Shown: positions 46,403-55,719, counted from the stretch's first letter. The stretch is DNA of 64,000 nucleotides from PWXP01 sp040772845 (GCA_040772845.1 JAXGXG010000001.1:5642001-5706000); one strand, 5' to 3'. Numbers and translations are program-made. The notes: generated by a model not told the origin, from the letters alone.

Positions 46403-47155
46403 ATGCGATTTGAAGGAAAGACGGCATTGGTGACCGGTGGAAGCCGGGGGATCGGGCGCGCTTGCGTTGCCCGCCTGGTGCGCGAGGGCGCGAAAGTCGC
46501 CTTCGTTTATCACAGCAACCGTGATGCGGCGGACTCGCTTGTGGCCGAACTGAGCGATGCGCCCGGAGAAGCCAGGGCGGAGCAGGCGGACGTGGCCGAC
46601 TACAAGCGGGCCCACGAACTGGTCGAGCAGTTGCTGAACGACTGGGGACAGATCGATATCCTGGTCAATTCGGCCGGTATTGTACGGGACGGACTGCTGG
46701 GGATGATGACGGCCGAGCAGTGGCGAGAGGTGATCGACACCAATTTGGGCGGAACATTCAATTACTGTCACGCCCTCACACAGCCGATGATGATGGCGCG
46801 ACGCGGCAGCATGATCAATTTGTCGAGCACGGCCGCCGAGTTCGCCTCGCGAGGGCAGGTCAATTACGCTGCGAGCAAGGGCGGGATCAACGGTTTTACC
46901 CGGGCGCTGGCAAAGGAGCTAGCGCAACGCGGAGTCCGTGTGAATGCCATCGCGCCCGGCATGATCGAAACCGATATGAGTCAGGTCGTCCGTGGAGTTG
47001 CCGGCGATGTGATCAAGAAGGTCATCCCGCTGCGGCGGGTCGGACGGCCCGAAGAAGTGGCCGCCGTGGTCGCCTTCTTGGCGAGTGATGATGCCGCCTA
47101 CGTCACCGGGCAGGTGATCCGGGTGGATGGCGGCTTGAGTCTGGGGGGGTATTGA
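46403..47155 (+). CDS. 3-oxoacyl-ACP reductase, FabG-like
   Basis: A ~250-aa short-chain dehydrogenase with cofactor motif TGGSRGIGRACVA, NSAG (NSAGIVRDGLL), catalytic Ser in NLSSTAAE, and Tyr/Lys in NYAASKGGI. Ends VTGQVIRVDGGLSLGG as FabG does. It reduces 3-oxoacyl-ACP with NADPH. ATG at 46403 is preferred to the in-frame TTG at 46394. Gap of 81 bases after the dehydratase. Confidence 0.9.
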   Translation: MRFEGKTALVTGGSRGIGRACVARLVREGAKVAFVYHSNRDAADSLVAELSDAPGEARAEQADVADYKRAHELVEQLLNDWGQIDILVNSAGIVRDGLLGMMTAEQWREVIDTNLGGTFNYCHALTQPMMMARRGSMINLSSTAAEFASRGQVNYAASKGGINGFTRALAKELAQRGVRVNAIAPGMIETDMSQVVRGVAGDVIKKVIPLRRVGRPEEVAAVVAFLASDDAAYVTGQVIRVDGGLSLGGY

Positions 47156-47324
47156 CCCCGGACAGTCCGGTGCAGTCAGGCGGTTTCTGCCCGAAATCGC
47201 AGTCTGCACCGAGGTCTGTTTGCGTATGTCGAAACCGAAAAAACTAGCGCGGATCAGACTGGTTTCAGAACCGTCGCATCCGCACCGCGGAGTCCATCTT
47301 ATTAACCTTTGGAGGTAGTTTGTA

Positions 47325-47717
47325 ATGCCCACGAAAGATGAAGTGTTCGAAAATGTCCAGGCCGCTTTGGTCGACGCTTTGGGCGTGGATGAAGATGAGG
47401 TGTCGCCGGAGGCCACGTTGGTGGGCGACCTGGGCGCCGAATCGATCGACTTCTTGGATATCGTCTTCCGTCTGGAGAAGGCGTTTGACATCAAGATCCC
47501 CCGCGGTGAACTGTTCCCCGAAGACGTCTTCACCAATCCCAGTTATGTGCAAGATGGGAAGTTGACGCCTGCCGGTATGGATGAACTGAAGAAGCGGATG
47601 CCGTTCGCCGATTTGAGCGGGTTTGAAGAGAATCCGGTGGTTCAGGATTTTGCGAATCTGCTGACGGTGGCGGACATGTGCCGGTTCGTTGAGACGAAGA
47701 TCGAAGTCACCGACTAG
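47325..47717 (+). CDS. acyl carrier protein, long planctomycete type
   Basis: A 130-aa ACP with the phosphopantetheine site GAESIDFLDIVF (Ser in the ESID turn), preceded by VSPEATLVGDL. Ordinary ACPs are ~75-80 aa. Here an insert after the site (IPRGELFPEDVFTNPSYVQ and a following KLTPAGMDELKKRMPF) lengthens the protein, a form I recall from planctomycete FAS-like clusters. The tail TVADMCRFVETKI is the usual last helix. Strong GGAGG (47311-47315) upstream. It carries acyl chains for the neighbouring enzymes. Confidence 0.92.
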   Translation: MPTKDEVFENVQAALVDALGVDEDEVSPEATLVGDLGAESIDFLDIVFRLEKAFDIKIPRGELFPEDVFTNPSYVQDGKLTPAGMDELKKRMPFADLSGFEENPVVQDFANLLTVADMCRFVETKIEVTD

Positions 47718-47732
47718 CGTGGGAGCGGTCGA

Positions 47733-48245
47733 ATGCGTTGGTACTGGATCGATCGGTTCTTGGAGTTCGAAAGTGGTCGTTCGGCGAAGGCGGTGAAGAA
47801 CGTATCGCTTGCCGAGGAGCATGTTCACGACCATTTTTCGTGCTGCCCGATGCACCCGAACTCGCTTGTACTCGAGGGGTTAGCCCAAACGGGTGGTTTA
47901 CTTGTGTGCGAGCAGGGTGGTTTTACCGAGAAGGTAATTCTTGCCAAGGTTCCGAAGGCCCGGTTTTACAGCCAGGCGGTTCCGGGCGACCGATTGGTTT
48001 TTTCGACCGAGATTGAGTACGTGCGTGCTGAGGGGGCCATGATTTCGGGCACCAGCCATCGGGGCGACGAGTTGCACGCGGAGGTGGAGATCGTATTCGC
48101 CCATTTGAACGTGCCCGGGCTCGGCTCCCTCTTCGATCCCGCAACCTTTTTGCGTATGATGCGTTTGTTGGGAGCCTATGACGTGGGTCGCGCGGCCGAT
48201 GGCAGTCCGCTCCAGCCGCCGCGCCATTTGCTCGAAGCGCTTTGA
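47733..48245 (+). CDS. hot-dog dehydratase-like protein, second FabZ homologue
   Basis: A 170-aa FabZ/FabA-like protein that keeps the active-site His in HDHFSCCPMHPNSLVLEGLA. The loop reads PMHPNSLVLEG instead of PVMPGVLMLEA, so specificity or activity may differ. It starts 15 bases after the ACP gene and ends 28 bases before the ketosynthase. It may act on a different chain length or oxidation state than the first dehydratase; a non-catalytic partner role is also possible. Confidence 0.8.
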   Translation: MRWYWIDRFLEFESGRSAKAVKNVSLAEEHVHDHFSCCPMHPNSLVLEGLAQTGGLLVCEQGGFTEKVILAKVPKARFYSQAVPGDRLVFSTEIEYVRAEGAMISGTSHRGDELHAEVEIVFAHLNVPGLGSLFDPATFLRMMRLLGAYDVGRAADGSPLQPPRHLLEAL

Positions 48246-48273
48246 CAGGTTGCGACATCGTAAGGAATTTTGC

Positions 48274-49560
48274 ATGAGACGTCGGGTAGTAGTGACAGGC
48301 ATCGGTTGGGTGACCCCGCTGGGATGGGATATCGAGACCGTATGGCGTCGGCTCTTGGCTGGGGAATCCGGCGTTGGCCGTATTCAGTTGTTCGATGCCA
48401 GCAGCTTTCCGACCAAGATTGCGGCCGAGGTCCGCGACTGGGACGTGTCGGAAGTGGGCGAGGATCCCCAGCAGTGGAAGCATCAGGGGCGTCATACCCG
48501 GTTTGCGGTCGGCGCCGCCAAGAAGGCCGTTGCCGATTCCGGTCTGCTGGACAGCAAAATTGCGCCGGAACGATTCGGCGTCTATACCGGTTGCGGTGAA
48601 GGTCAGCAGGATTTCCTGCGGTTCAGCGAGATGATGGTTGGCGCCATCGACAAGGGAAGCGGCAGCCTGGATTTGGCCGAGTTCACCCGGCTTGGCCTGG
48701 AAAAGCTGGACCCGCTTGCGGAGCTGGAGCAGGAGCCGAATATGCCGTCGGGGCATCTGGCGACCCTGTTCGATGCCCAGGGGCCGAACATGAACTGCCT
48801 GACGGCCTGTGCAGCCAGCAGCCAGGCCATTGGGGAGGCCGTTGAGATCATCCGCCGCGGCGAAGCCGACGCTATGCTCTCTGGCGGCGCCCACACGATG
48901 ATCCATCCGTTCGGGATGACCGGCTTCAACCTGTTAACTGCCCTATCTACACGCAACGACGAGCCTGAGAAGGCTTCGCGCCCATTCGATCGGAATCGCG
49001 ACGGCTTCGTGCTGGGCGAGGGATCGAGTATGCTCGTGCTTGAGGAGTTCGAGCGGGCCAAGGCGCGCGGAGCGAAGATCTACGGGGAAATTCGCGGGTT
49101 CGGCTCAACCGCCGATGCCTTCCGTATTACCGACACCCACCCGGAAGGCCGCGGCGCCATCGCCTGCATGAAAATGGCCCTCGCTGACGCCGGGATCCAC
49201 GCCGACCAGATCGACTATATCAACGCCCACGGCACCAGCACGACCGTGAACGATAAGGTCGAAAGTCTCGCCATCCGCGAAACCTTCGGAGAGCAATCCT
49301 ACCGGATTCCCGTTTCCAGTACGAAGAGCATGCTGGGCCATTTGATTGCCGCCGCCGGGGCAACCGAGCTGATCATCTGCCTGCTAACCCTGCGAGACGG
49401 AATGCTGGCGCCGACAACCAACTACGAAACGCCCGACCCCGACTGCGACCTCGACTACGTTCCCAACGTGGCGCGAGAGAAGAAGTGTCGCATTGTCATG
49501 AACAACAGCTTCGGATTCGGTGGGCAGGATATCTCGCTGGCCATCTCGAAGGTTGAATAG
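48274..49560 (+). CDS. 3-oxoacyl-ACP synthase, FabF-like
   Basis: A 428-aa condensing enzyme with the thiolase fold: nucleophile Cys in CLTACAASSQAIGEA, and His pairs in INAHGTSTTVNDKVE and KSMLGHLIAAAGATE, so Cys-His-His is complete. The end NNSFGFGGQDISLAISK is FabF-like. ATG 48274 follows TAAGGA; upstream in-frame starts overlap the previous gene. Elongates acyl-ACP with malonyl-ACP. With its neighbours it makes a compact FAS-II-like set, lacking an enoyl reductase, so the product may stay unsaturated or be finished elsewhere. Confidence 0.92.
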   Translation: MRRRVVVTGIGWVTPLGWDIETVWRRLLAGESGVGRIQLFDASSFPTKIAAEVRDWDVSEVGEDPQQWKHQGRHTRFAVGAAKKAVADSGLLDSKIAPERFGVYTGCGEGQQDFLRFSEMMVGAIDKGSGSLDLAEFTRLGLEKLDPLAELEQEPNMPSGHLATLFDAQGPNMNCLTACAASSQAIGEAVEIIRRGEADAMLSGGAHTMIHPFGMTGFNLLTALSTRNDEPEKASRPFDRNRDGFVLGEGSSMLVLEEFERAKARGAKIYGEIRGFGSTADAFRITDTHPEGRGAIACMKMALADAGIHADQIDYINAHGTSTTVNDKVESLAIRETFGEQSYRIPVSSTKSMLGHLIAAAGATELIICLLTLRDGMLAPTTNYETPDPDCDLDYVPNVAREKKCRIVMNNSFGFGGQDISLAISKVE

Positions 49561-49588
49561 ACCTTCTGGCCCGGCCCGTGGATTCGGG

Positions 49589-50581
49589 CTAGCGCAATCG
49601 TTGACGCAATGCGTCCAGTTGTCGGCTACGCAGTTCTGGGGCCGCCTGCGGATCGAACTCGATCGGTTCACCCAAGATGTCGGCAAGCCGAGCGGCCGCC
49701 GTGCGCCGCGTGGCCAAGTCGGGTCGATCGGCCAGAAGCAGCCAAGCGTAGGCATCGCCGAACAGCCATGCGGTGGTCTCTTCGACCGTGTCGTGACCGC
49801 TCTCGCCTGCATTGGACTCCAACATGCGGCGCACTCGATACTGCTGTTCCGGCGCGAGTGCCGCGAAGTCGAGCCGCCTGAGAAATCCGATGGCCGCCGA
49901 GCCGGCCGCTCGGAGTTCGCGGTCGGCTGCTTCTCGCCGGGCGAAGGCATCATCGTTAAGCTGGTGAAGCAATCCGGTCCACCGGTTTCGATCCGCCAGG
50001 TTTTCTGCCGAGTCCTTTCGTAAAAGTCCTGCTTCGATCGCCTGCGAGGTGGTTTCGAGATTCCATTGCGGCCCCAGGGCGCCCAGCATGGGGGCCAGGT
50101 GCTCGCCACACAGGCTCGGCGCTGCGAGAAACAGATGCCACAAGGACCGGGCTTCGATGGTTTCGACGCGATCGTCACGAGAAACCTGCAGCCGAACGTC
50201 TTGCCCCGGCTTCTGGGTGTACGTGATGGCCGGGGCTGATGTCTTGCCGGTCGGCCGCCGTTCGAGTCGCACCGCCTTGTCGGCCGAAACATCTACCAGA
50301 AACGAATCGGTTGGCGTGCTCAAATGGTAGCTCAAGAACGTTTCGTCAGGGGTGAAGCGGATCTGGAGCGATTCGCTTCGGTCGGGGCCGGTCGACGACG
50401 TGTTACGAGTTCCGAAACCGCCGCCCACCAGCGAGACACGCCCCAAGACGACTTCAAAGACGACCTCGTCACTCTGTACCAACTGGTCGAGCATGGGGAC
50501 CGGCGGCATGCCCTCTTCTGCCAGCGACGCACTCGCGGCAATCGCCAGGATAAGTGTGAGAATGGCTCTGATGGTTTGCAT
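49589..50581 (-). CDS. exported protein of unknown function
   Basis: A 330-aa protein with a signal peptide (AILTLILAIAASASLAEE). The first half is beta-rich (VVFEVVLGRVSLVGGGFG, YHLSTPTDSFLVDVSADK), the second half helical with acidic and Arg/Ala-rich helices (TVEETTAWLFGDAYAWLLL). I recognise no family or active site. It lies 34 bases downstream of the dedA gene on the same strand and may be cotranscribed. Confidence 0.55.
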   Translation of the reverse strand: MQTIRAILTLILAIAASASLAEEGMPPVPMLDQLVQSDEVVFEVVLGRVSLVGGGFGTRNTSSTGPDRSESLQIRFTPDETFLSYHLSTPTDSFLVDVSADKAVRLERRPTGKTSAPAITYTQKPGQDVRLQVSRDDRVETIEARSLWHLFLAAPSLCGEHLAPMLGALGPQWNLETTSQAIEAGLLRKDSAENLADRNRWTGLLHQLNDDAFARREAADRELRAAGSAAIGFLRRLDFAALAPEQQYRVRRMLESNAGESGHDTVEETTAWLFGDAYAWLLLADRPDLATRRTAAARLADILGEPIEFDPQAAPELRSRQLDALRQRLR

Positions 50582-50615
50582 GGCCGGCTCTCCGTGGGCA
50601 GTAAGGCGACCGCGG

Positions 50616-51356
50616 TCACGCCACCTGCTCCAACTGCTTCGTTTCGTCAGGCTGACGGTTCGGGGCGTCTTGTTCCTCGACCGGCAGGTTCGATTGCGAA
50701 TCGTCCTGCTTGGCGTTGGGCAAACCGGCAGACTCGGACGCCGTGCCGGCCAGACGCCGCCGCCAACATATATAGTAATACACGCCGACCGCCATCACCA
50801 CGGGGATGACCAACCCGGTGAGAAACCATTCTGCGTCTCGGATCCATCGGTAGACGGCTGCACCGTAGTGTTCGCTCAGGAAAAAGGCCGATCCGAAGAA
50901 GACCCCCACAACGGTGCATGCACAGATAGAGTCCAGCAACAGGAAGCGGCGGTACCCGATCCGGAGGATGCCGGAGGTGATGTAGAATGGGCTTCGCAAC
51001 CCCACCAGAAAACGCGCGACCAGGAACATCTTGATCCCATGCCGCTGGATGAGCTGTTCAATGTGGGTCTCGACCTCCGGTGTCAGCATTCGGGAGAACC
51101 AATGCTGTTCATTGAGCAGCTTCCTGCCGAAGTGCGAGCCGAGAAAATACATGAGGGAATCGCCCAGCAGGGCCCCGGCGATGCAGGCGGCCAATGCGCC
51201 CCACGGGTCGAGTGACCTGGCCGCTGACGCGATGGCGGCCCCGACCACAAAGACCTCCTCCGGCACCGGCAGCCCAACCCCGGTGAGCGTAATGAACAGA
51301 ACGATTCCCAGGTAGGCCAGAAGCGGTCCGTGGATAAGTGGATCGAGCATCGGCAC
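50616..51356 (-). CDS. DedA-family membrane protein
   Basis: A 246-aa DedA/Tvp38 protein: GVGLPVPEEVFVVGAAIAS (family start), GALLGDSLMYFLGSHFG, and the core FLVARFLVGLRSPFYITSG (the family's FxxRFxPGxR site, with V for P) followed by hydrophobic helices. These proteins are thought to be lipid transporters or scramblases, and members affect membrane potential and undecaprenyl phosphate recycling. The last ~45 residues are hydrophilic and Glu/Pro/Gln-rich, probably cytoplasmic. Confidence 0.92.
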   Translation of the reverse strand: MPMLDPLIHGPLLAYLGIVLFITLTGVGLPVPEEVFVVGAAIASAARSLDPWGALAACIAGALLGDSLMYFLGSHFGRKLLNEQHWFSRMLTPEVETHIEQLIQRHGIKMFLVARFLVGLRSPFYITSGILRIGYRRFLLLDSICACTVVGVFFGSAFFLSEHYGAAVYRWIRDAEWFLTGLVIPVVMAVGVYYYICWRRRLAGTASESAGLPNAKQDDSQSNLPVEEQDAPNRQPDETKQLEQVA

Positions 51357-51854
51357 ATGGCCTCCATGTCCAGAGGTGCGGCCTATCCGGCTGGGTGCAT
51401 CTTTGGTTCGCGGTTACGCCTTCAGGCGGCCCCGTTTGCACCTAGACCGGATTATTCATCTACGTAGGGCGGGTCAAGGTCGCGCAGATCGTTGGTGGGT
51501 CTGCACAAGCCGCAACCGAGCTGATTTACAGCCCGCCGCCTGGAAAACGGCCGGCATCGGCGACCGATGACCCAGCAGAAGAAGTGGCTTGTTTGACCCA
51601 CCCTACCTATCGTGAACAGTCCGGGCTACGAAACGAGGACCGCCTGGCATCTTTTCGACGAGGCATTGTACCGGGATCGCCCTACTGAAGTCTACGGGGT
51701 TTGCGCAGGTCTTGTCGATTGGCGATTTTGGTAAGATGGACAATTTGCAAGGAATGTCCCGCGATGTTTTTGCGGCAGGCGGCAAGCGCATCGCGGGGTG
51801 TGTTGGGTGACGTGTCGCGGCGGTCGGTCCAGGGAAAATCCACCCCTGGAAGCC
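51357..51854. other. gap with a MITE-like element
   Basis: Between dedA and apbE. Contains the inverted-repeat element below. The rest shows nothing recognisable. Confidence 0.6.
51464..51606. mobile_element. MITE-like element, 143 bp
   Basis: Terminal inverted repeats GTAGGGCGGGTCAA (51464-51477) and TTGACCCACCCTAC (51593-51606) match at 13 of 14 bases. The interior has no gene and a partial extra copy of the end (GGTGGGTCTG, ~51494). No clear target-site duplication is visible. Confidence 0.6.
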
Positions 51855-52928
51855 TCACAGAAGCCGGAACTCCACATCGTCTATGCCGAACTGCTGGAGT
51901 TCGTAGCCCCCGCTTCGCCTGGCGGCGACGCACAGCAGGGCGCTGGAGTCGGGATGCTGGTTGCAGTACTCCTGCGTGCCCTCGGTTCCCAGGACGAAGA
52001 ATGCCGTTGCGAGGGCGTCGGTCGTGGTGGCGTCGAAGGCGATGGCGGTGGCCGAATAGATGTTTTCGACCGGCTGGCCGGTGCGAGGATCGAGGACGTG
52101 CGAAAGGCGGCGGCCTTCGTGCAGAAAAGACTGGAATCGCGAGCCTGAGGTGGCCAGCGCCCGATTGATCAGGCGGAGTTCGCCGAGTCGCTGGTTTGGG
52201 CGAAGCGGGTGCGGAACGCCGACGATCCAGCCGGGCGGGTTGCTGAGGCAATCGCCCCGGGCCACGATGCTGCTGCCGCCGGCGTGGAGCAGAAAGTCGT
52301 GAACGCCGGCCGCCGCGAGTTCCTCGGCGCATCGATCCAATGCGAATCCCTTGCCGATACTGCCCAGGTTCAGACGCACGCCGCGCCGGAGCAGTTGCAC
52401 GGTCTGCTTTTCGGCATCCAGGCGGACGAGGTTGCCGCCTACGTGAGCCAGCGCCTCTCGCAGGATGGCCTCGTTAGGGACACGGGGCGCCCGGTCGGCA
52501 AAACCCCACGCTTCCCATAACGGCGCCGATGTGATATCGAACGCGCCGCCGGTTTCGTCGTGCAGGCGCGCGGCAATCTGGAGCAGGTCGAACAGCCGGG
52601 ATTCCACTTCAACCGGTCTGTCGGACGCATCCCGGTTGATCTCAGAGATAGTGCTCTCCGGCCGGAACAACGACATCTGTTCTTCGAGCGGTTCCAGCAG
52701 ATCGAGTGCTTGCAAGGCGATTTCAGGGCCCTCGGGATACTGGCCGGCATTGAGGAAGATTTCGAACTCGCAGGCCATGGCGGGGCGCGACAGGCGGATG
52801 ACGTAACTGGCGCCGCGGCCGCCTGCATGGGCGCCGGTTGACGTGAGTGGCCCGCCGGCGGCGTCGGCCAATGCGTCGGCGGCCGCCTTGCCGGTGAGGA
52901 AATCGCGTCGGGTGTTTCTACGCGCCAT
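51855..52928 (-). CDS. apbE: FAD:protein FMN transferase, ApbE type
   Basis: A 357-aa flavin transferase that attaches FMN to Thr/Ser of target proteins. RRNTRRDFL at the N-terminus is Tat-like. Core motifs: SRPAMACEFEIFLNAG, FDITSAPLWEAWGF, LNLGSIGKGFALDR (flavin-binding loop), and the metal/ligand region HVLDPRTGQPVENIYSATA with FDATTTDALATAFFVLG. Complete, with no frameshift. It lies 10 bases downstream of a lipoprotein gene, so probably in one transcript. Confidence 0.93.
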   Translation of the reverse strand: MARRNTRRDFLTGKAAADALADAAGGPLTSTGAHAGGRGASYVIRLSRPAMACEFEIFLNAGQYPEGPEIALQALDLLEPLEEQMSLFRPESTISEINRDASDRPVEVESRLFDLLQIAARLHDETGGAFDITSAPLWEAWGFADRAPRVPNEAILREALAHVGGNLVRLDAEKQTVQLLRRGVRLNLGSIGKGFALDRCAEELAAAGVHDFLLHAGGSSIVARGDCLSNPPGWIVGVPHPLRPNQRLGELRLINRALATSGSRFQSFLHEGRRLSHVLDPRTGQPVENIYSATAIAFDATTTDALATAFFVLGTEGTQEYCNQHPDSSALLCVAARRSGGYELQQFGIDDVEFRLL

Positions 52929-52937
52929 GGTCGCCGG

Positions 52938-54236
52938 TCAGGATTTCGAGAGATCGGGGACGTAGACTCTGATGCGATCGGCGCCCGGCCCGGGGACAAT
53001 GCCCGAGACGACAATCAGCGAATCCTCTCGCGCGACCTCGAATGGTTTGCCCGTGAGCGGATTGACCTGCTGCGGCAGATTCTGCCCGGTTGCGGTGGCC
53101 AGGGCCAGGGCCCAAGCCTCCCAGTTCGCCCGATCTCGCGACTGAATTGCGTGGGCCGCCGCCAGTTGCGTCAACAGCAGGCGGCCGGCGACGAAGGGAA
53201 AGTCGGGCGAGCCGCGCCGCTGCTGGAGCTCCTGCTGAATCGATTCGAACAGAGGCAGCCGCGAATGGGGCGGCCGCTGGCAGCTCTCGATGACCTGCCG
53301 CATCGTCTCGAGATAATAGAGTTGGTCGCGGTCGGCATTGCGGCGAGCCGAGAGGGCCAGGGCCCGCAGGTCGCCTTCGCGCTGGAACTCGTCAATCTCC
53401 TGTTCGGTCAGCAGGATCAGCAGAGCTCCCTCTCGCACCAGTTCGTAGGTGTGCAGGCCGATGGCGCGCTCGCCAATCCACGCGGCTGCATCGTCCGTCC
53501 AGTTCTGCAACTGCACCTGCACAATTCGCAGTAGCGCCTTCAGGTCTTCGCGCGTCGCCTTCTCGTGCATGACAATCGCCTGCATGACGGCCATGGCTTC
53601 GGCCCGCAGGTAGGCGGCATGAAGGCGCGCGTCGAGATGTTTTGCGGACGCCAGGCACTGGGCCAAGGCGAGCATCTGTTCGAGCGAGCCGATCGCGCCG
53701 CCGACCTTCCCGGCGGCGAGCATTTCTGCGGCATCGAAGGCCTCCAGGCGAACGCACACGCGAACGACGTCGATCACCGAGGTATCGGCGGAAAAACCGG
53801 CGACAAATCGGATTGCCAGGTTCGGTTGCGGCTGTTTCAGCGCCTCGCGGGCTTCCAGCCGCTGGGCATTGTATCGCTTGCGGAAGTCACTTGCGTGTTT
53901 AAGCTGTTTCGCGTCGAACTCGAATTCGCGCGGCGGCATAAGCTCGTCGGATTCCATGACGATACCGGGCAATTCATCCTTGGGAAACAGCATCTTCAGC
54001 GCCGCACCAACCGTATCCGAATCGTCGTCGACGGTGAGCTGTTCCGGCGTGCCGCCCTCTTCCACAATCCGGGCGAGTTCGTCGGCAAGTCGCTGATCGC
54101 GCGTTGTCTTCAGGTACGGGAGCGAGCCGAACTTCTCCAGGTCGTCCAGTCCAATGGTTTCCTGCGAATCGCTTCCGCAACCCACGAACAACAGCAGCAG
54201 GCAGGCGGCCACAATCGGTAACCCGTACTGTTTCAT
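52938..54236 (-). CDS. lipoprotein of unknown function
   Basis: A 432-aa protein with lipobox LLLLFVGC (Cys20) and then a Ser/Asp-rich spacer. The rest is mainly alpha-helical, with repeated Ala/Leu/Arg-rich helices (AEMLAAGKVGGAIGSLEQML, LTQLAAAHAIQSRD). C-terminal strand DSLIVVSGIVPGPGADRI. No known family recognised. The gene precedes apbE by 10 bases; a shared role is possible but not shown. Confidence 0.6.
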   Translation of the reverse strand: MKQYGLPIVAACLLLLFVGCGSDSQETIGLDDLEKFGSLPYLKTTRDQRLADELARIVEEGGTPEQLTVDDDSDTVGAALKMLFPKDELPGIVMESDELMPPREFEFDAKQLKHASDFRKRYNAQRLEAREALKQPQPNLAIRFVAGFSADTSVIDVVRVCVRLEAFDAAEMLAAGKVGGAIGSLEQMLALAQCLASAKHLDARLHAAYLRAEAMAVMQAIVMHEKATREDLKALLRIVQVQLQNWTDDAAAWIGERAIGLHTYELVREGALLILLTEQEIDEFQREGDLRALALSARRNADRDQLYYLETMRQVIESCQRPPHSRLPLFESIQQELQQRRGSPDFPFVAGRLLLTQLAAAHAIQSRDRANWEAWALALATATGQNLPQQVNPLTGKPFEVAREDSLIVVSGIVPGPGADRIRVYVPDLSKS

Positions 54237-54290
54237 GGTACTGCTCGTTTGTAAGGATGTTTTATCGGACAGGGTCAGCCACGGCTCAAC

Positions 54291-55313
54291 CTATCGCACT
54301 TCCTTCAGCCATTCCCAGACTACCCAACCGACCTTCGCCAGGCTTTCCGGCGAACACTTGTCCGGCGTGTCGCCCCGGGTGTGCCAGGGCGGGTAATCGA
54401 AATCGATGATGTTGCACGTGGGAATGCCGCCAATCACGTTCAGCGGCACATGGTCGTCGCGCACTGCATGTTTCGGTCGCGAGATGAACTCGCGCACTCC
54501 CAGGCGTCGAGCCGTGGCCCATATCTGCTGGACAAGCGGTCGCGTCTTCGGCCAGCCCAAACTGTAACGTTCCTGGTAAATCTGCAGATCGGCGTCCCCG
54601 ATCATGTCCAGCACTATGCCCCAACGATACTCGTACGATCGCGGTTGAGTTGCGTATTGACGCGCAAAATACTCGGAACCGACGAAGAACCGGCCGTCCT
54701 GCTTGAAGATGAATTCCTCGGCGTCGAGAAGGACGAAATCGACCCCGTAATGCGTCTTCAGTTCCGGCATCATGTGCGCCAATTCCATCAGCACGGCCAC
54801 ACCGCTGGTCCCGTCGTTCGCTCCGACGAAACGGCCCTTCGGGTCCACCGGATCCAGCATGGGATACGGCAAGGTATCGTAATGCGTGCAAAGCAGGATG
54901 CGTTCTTTCCGCTCTGGCTGCCAGCGGACGATCAGGTTGCCGATCGGAACGGCCGATCCGTCGAGCGGGTGCCGGTAGTGGAACCGCTGGAACTCCACCT
55001 GCCCGCCTGCCTTCTGGAAGAACGCTTCGAGCATCTTCTGCTGCTCGGCCATGCCAGGCGAGCCGCTCGGGCGCGGCCCGATCTCGCACAACTGCTTCAG
55101 ATAGTCATAGGCCCTTGTTCCGTTGAAGGGGATGTCTTCGAGCTTCAGGTCGGACTTGGCGGACCGTTGGCCGCCTATCCAGCCGGAATGCCATTGCGCC
55201 CAGATGGTCACCCCGCCAACGAGCAGAACAGCGATGACGATGGAGGCAACCAGAAAAAGGGTTTGGGCCGGACTGCGTCGGACACGTGATTCCGGCTTGG
55301 CGCGATGGGCCAT
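54291..55313 (-). CDS. M28-family metallopeptidase, glutaminyl-cyclase-like
   Basis: A 340-aa enzyme anchored by a single N-terminal helix (LFLVASIVIAVLLVGGVTIW). Zinc ligands of the M28/QC fold are in place: CTHYDTLPYP (His), FVGANDGTSGVAVLME (Asp), VLLDAEEFIF (Glu), VLDMIGDADLQIY (Asp) and PWHTRGDTPDKCSPE (His). FNGTRAYDYLKQLCEIGPRP at the start is also typical of secreted glutaminyl-peptide cyclotransferases, which close N-terminal Gln to pyroglutamate. Peptidase or cyclase activity cannot be separated here. Start at 55313 skips 24 non-conserved residues. Confidence 0.85.
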   Translation of the reverse strand: MAHRAKPESRVRRSPAQTLFLVASIVIAVLLVGGVTIWAQWHSGWIGGQRSAKSDLKLEDIPFNGTRAYDYLKQLCEIGPRPSGSPGMAEQQKMLEAFFQKAGGQVEFQRFHYRHPLDGSAVPIGNLIVRWQPERKERILLCTHYDTLPYPMLDPVDPKGRFVGANDGTSGVAVLMELAHMMPELKTHYGVDFVLLDAEEFIFKQDGRFFVGSEYFARQYATQPRSYEYRWGIVLDMIGDADLQIYQERYSLGWPKTRPLVQQIWATARRLGVREFISRPKHAVRDDHVPLNVIGGIPTCNIIDFDYPPWHTRGDTPDKCSPESLAKVGWVVWEWLKEVR

Positions 55314-55434
55314 GACTGCTGTACCCTCCGGGGTAATTCGCCTCGATGAGCGGCTGCCTGCCGCCCGGACACTCGTCCATCCCAAATGTACCCCAGCCGC
55401 CCCATCACGTCAAGCGTTCAGGGGGAGAGTCGCA

Positions 55435-55719
55435 TCATCTTTCCAGGGGGGCGCTTGTGCACTCCCCCGACGCGTAGGTGCAAGTGTCGGCATTTCGCCC
55501 CGGCAGGGGCGCGAAGGGTGTAGCCACGGGTGGAGCGCGGTCGGACGACAGTCGGACCAAACGGAACCCGTGGTTGCTGTACAGGCTGCCTTTCTCCGTT
55601 CTCACAACGCCGCCAATGTACGGATAGAGGCGATCGGCAACATCAGGCTCGATCCACGGTCTGCGCTCCTTGGTGCTGAATACAGCGTGCAGAAGAATCT
55701 GTGAGTACGTGCCAGGCAT
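55435..55719 (-). pseudogene. RAYT/Y1 transposase remnant, N-terminus only
   Basis: The first ~49 residues (YSQILLHAVFSTKERRPWIE, then YIGGVVRTEKGSLY) match the start of REP-associated tyrosine transposases (IS200-like Y1 family). The next residues should lead to the His-hydrophobic-His motif, but from about 55577 the DNA becomes an 83-bp repeat unit and the frame reads into it. The catalytic HuH and Tyr are missing. GGAGACGTC before the ATG is a plausible binding site. A truncated, inactive gene. Confidence 0.8.
55495..55577. repeat. 83-bp REP-like unit, copy 1
   Basis: Starts TCGCCCCGGCAGGGGCG (stem CGCCCC/GGGGCG) and ends AACCCGTGGTTGC. Copy 2 lies 546 bases downstream with few changes. 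It forms the new 3' end of the transposase remnant. Confidence 0.8.
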
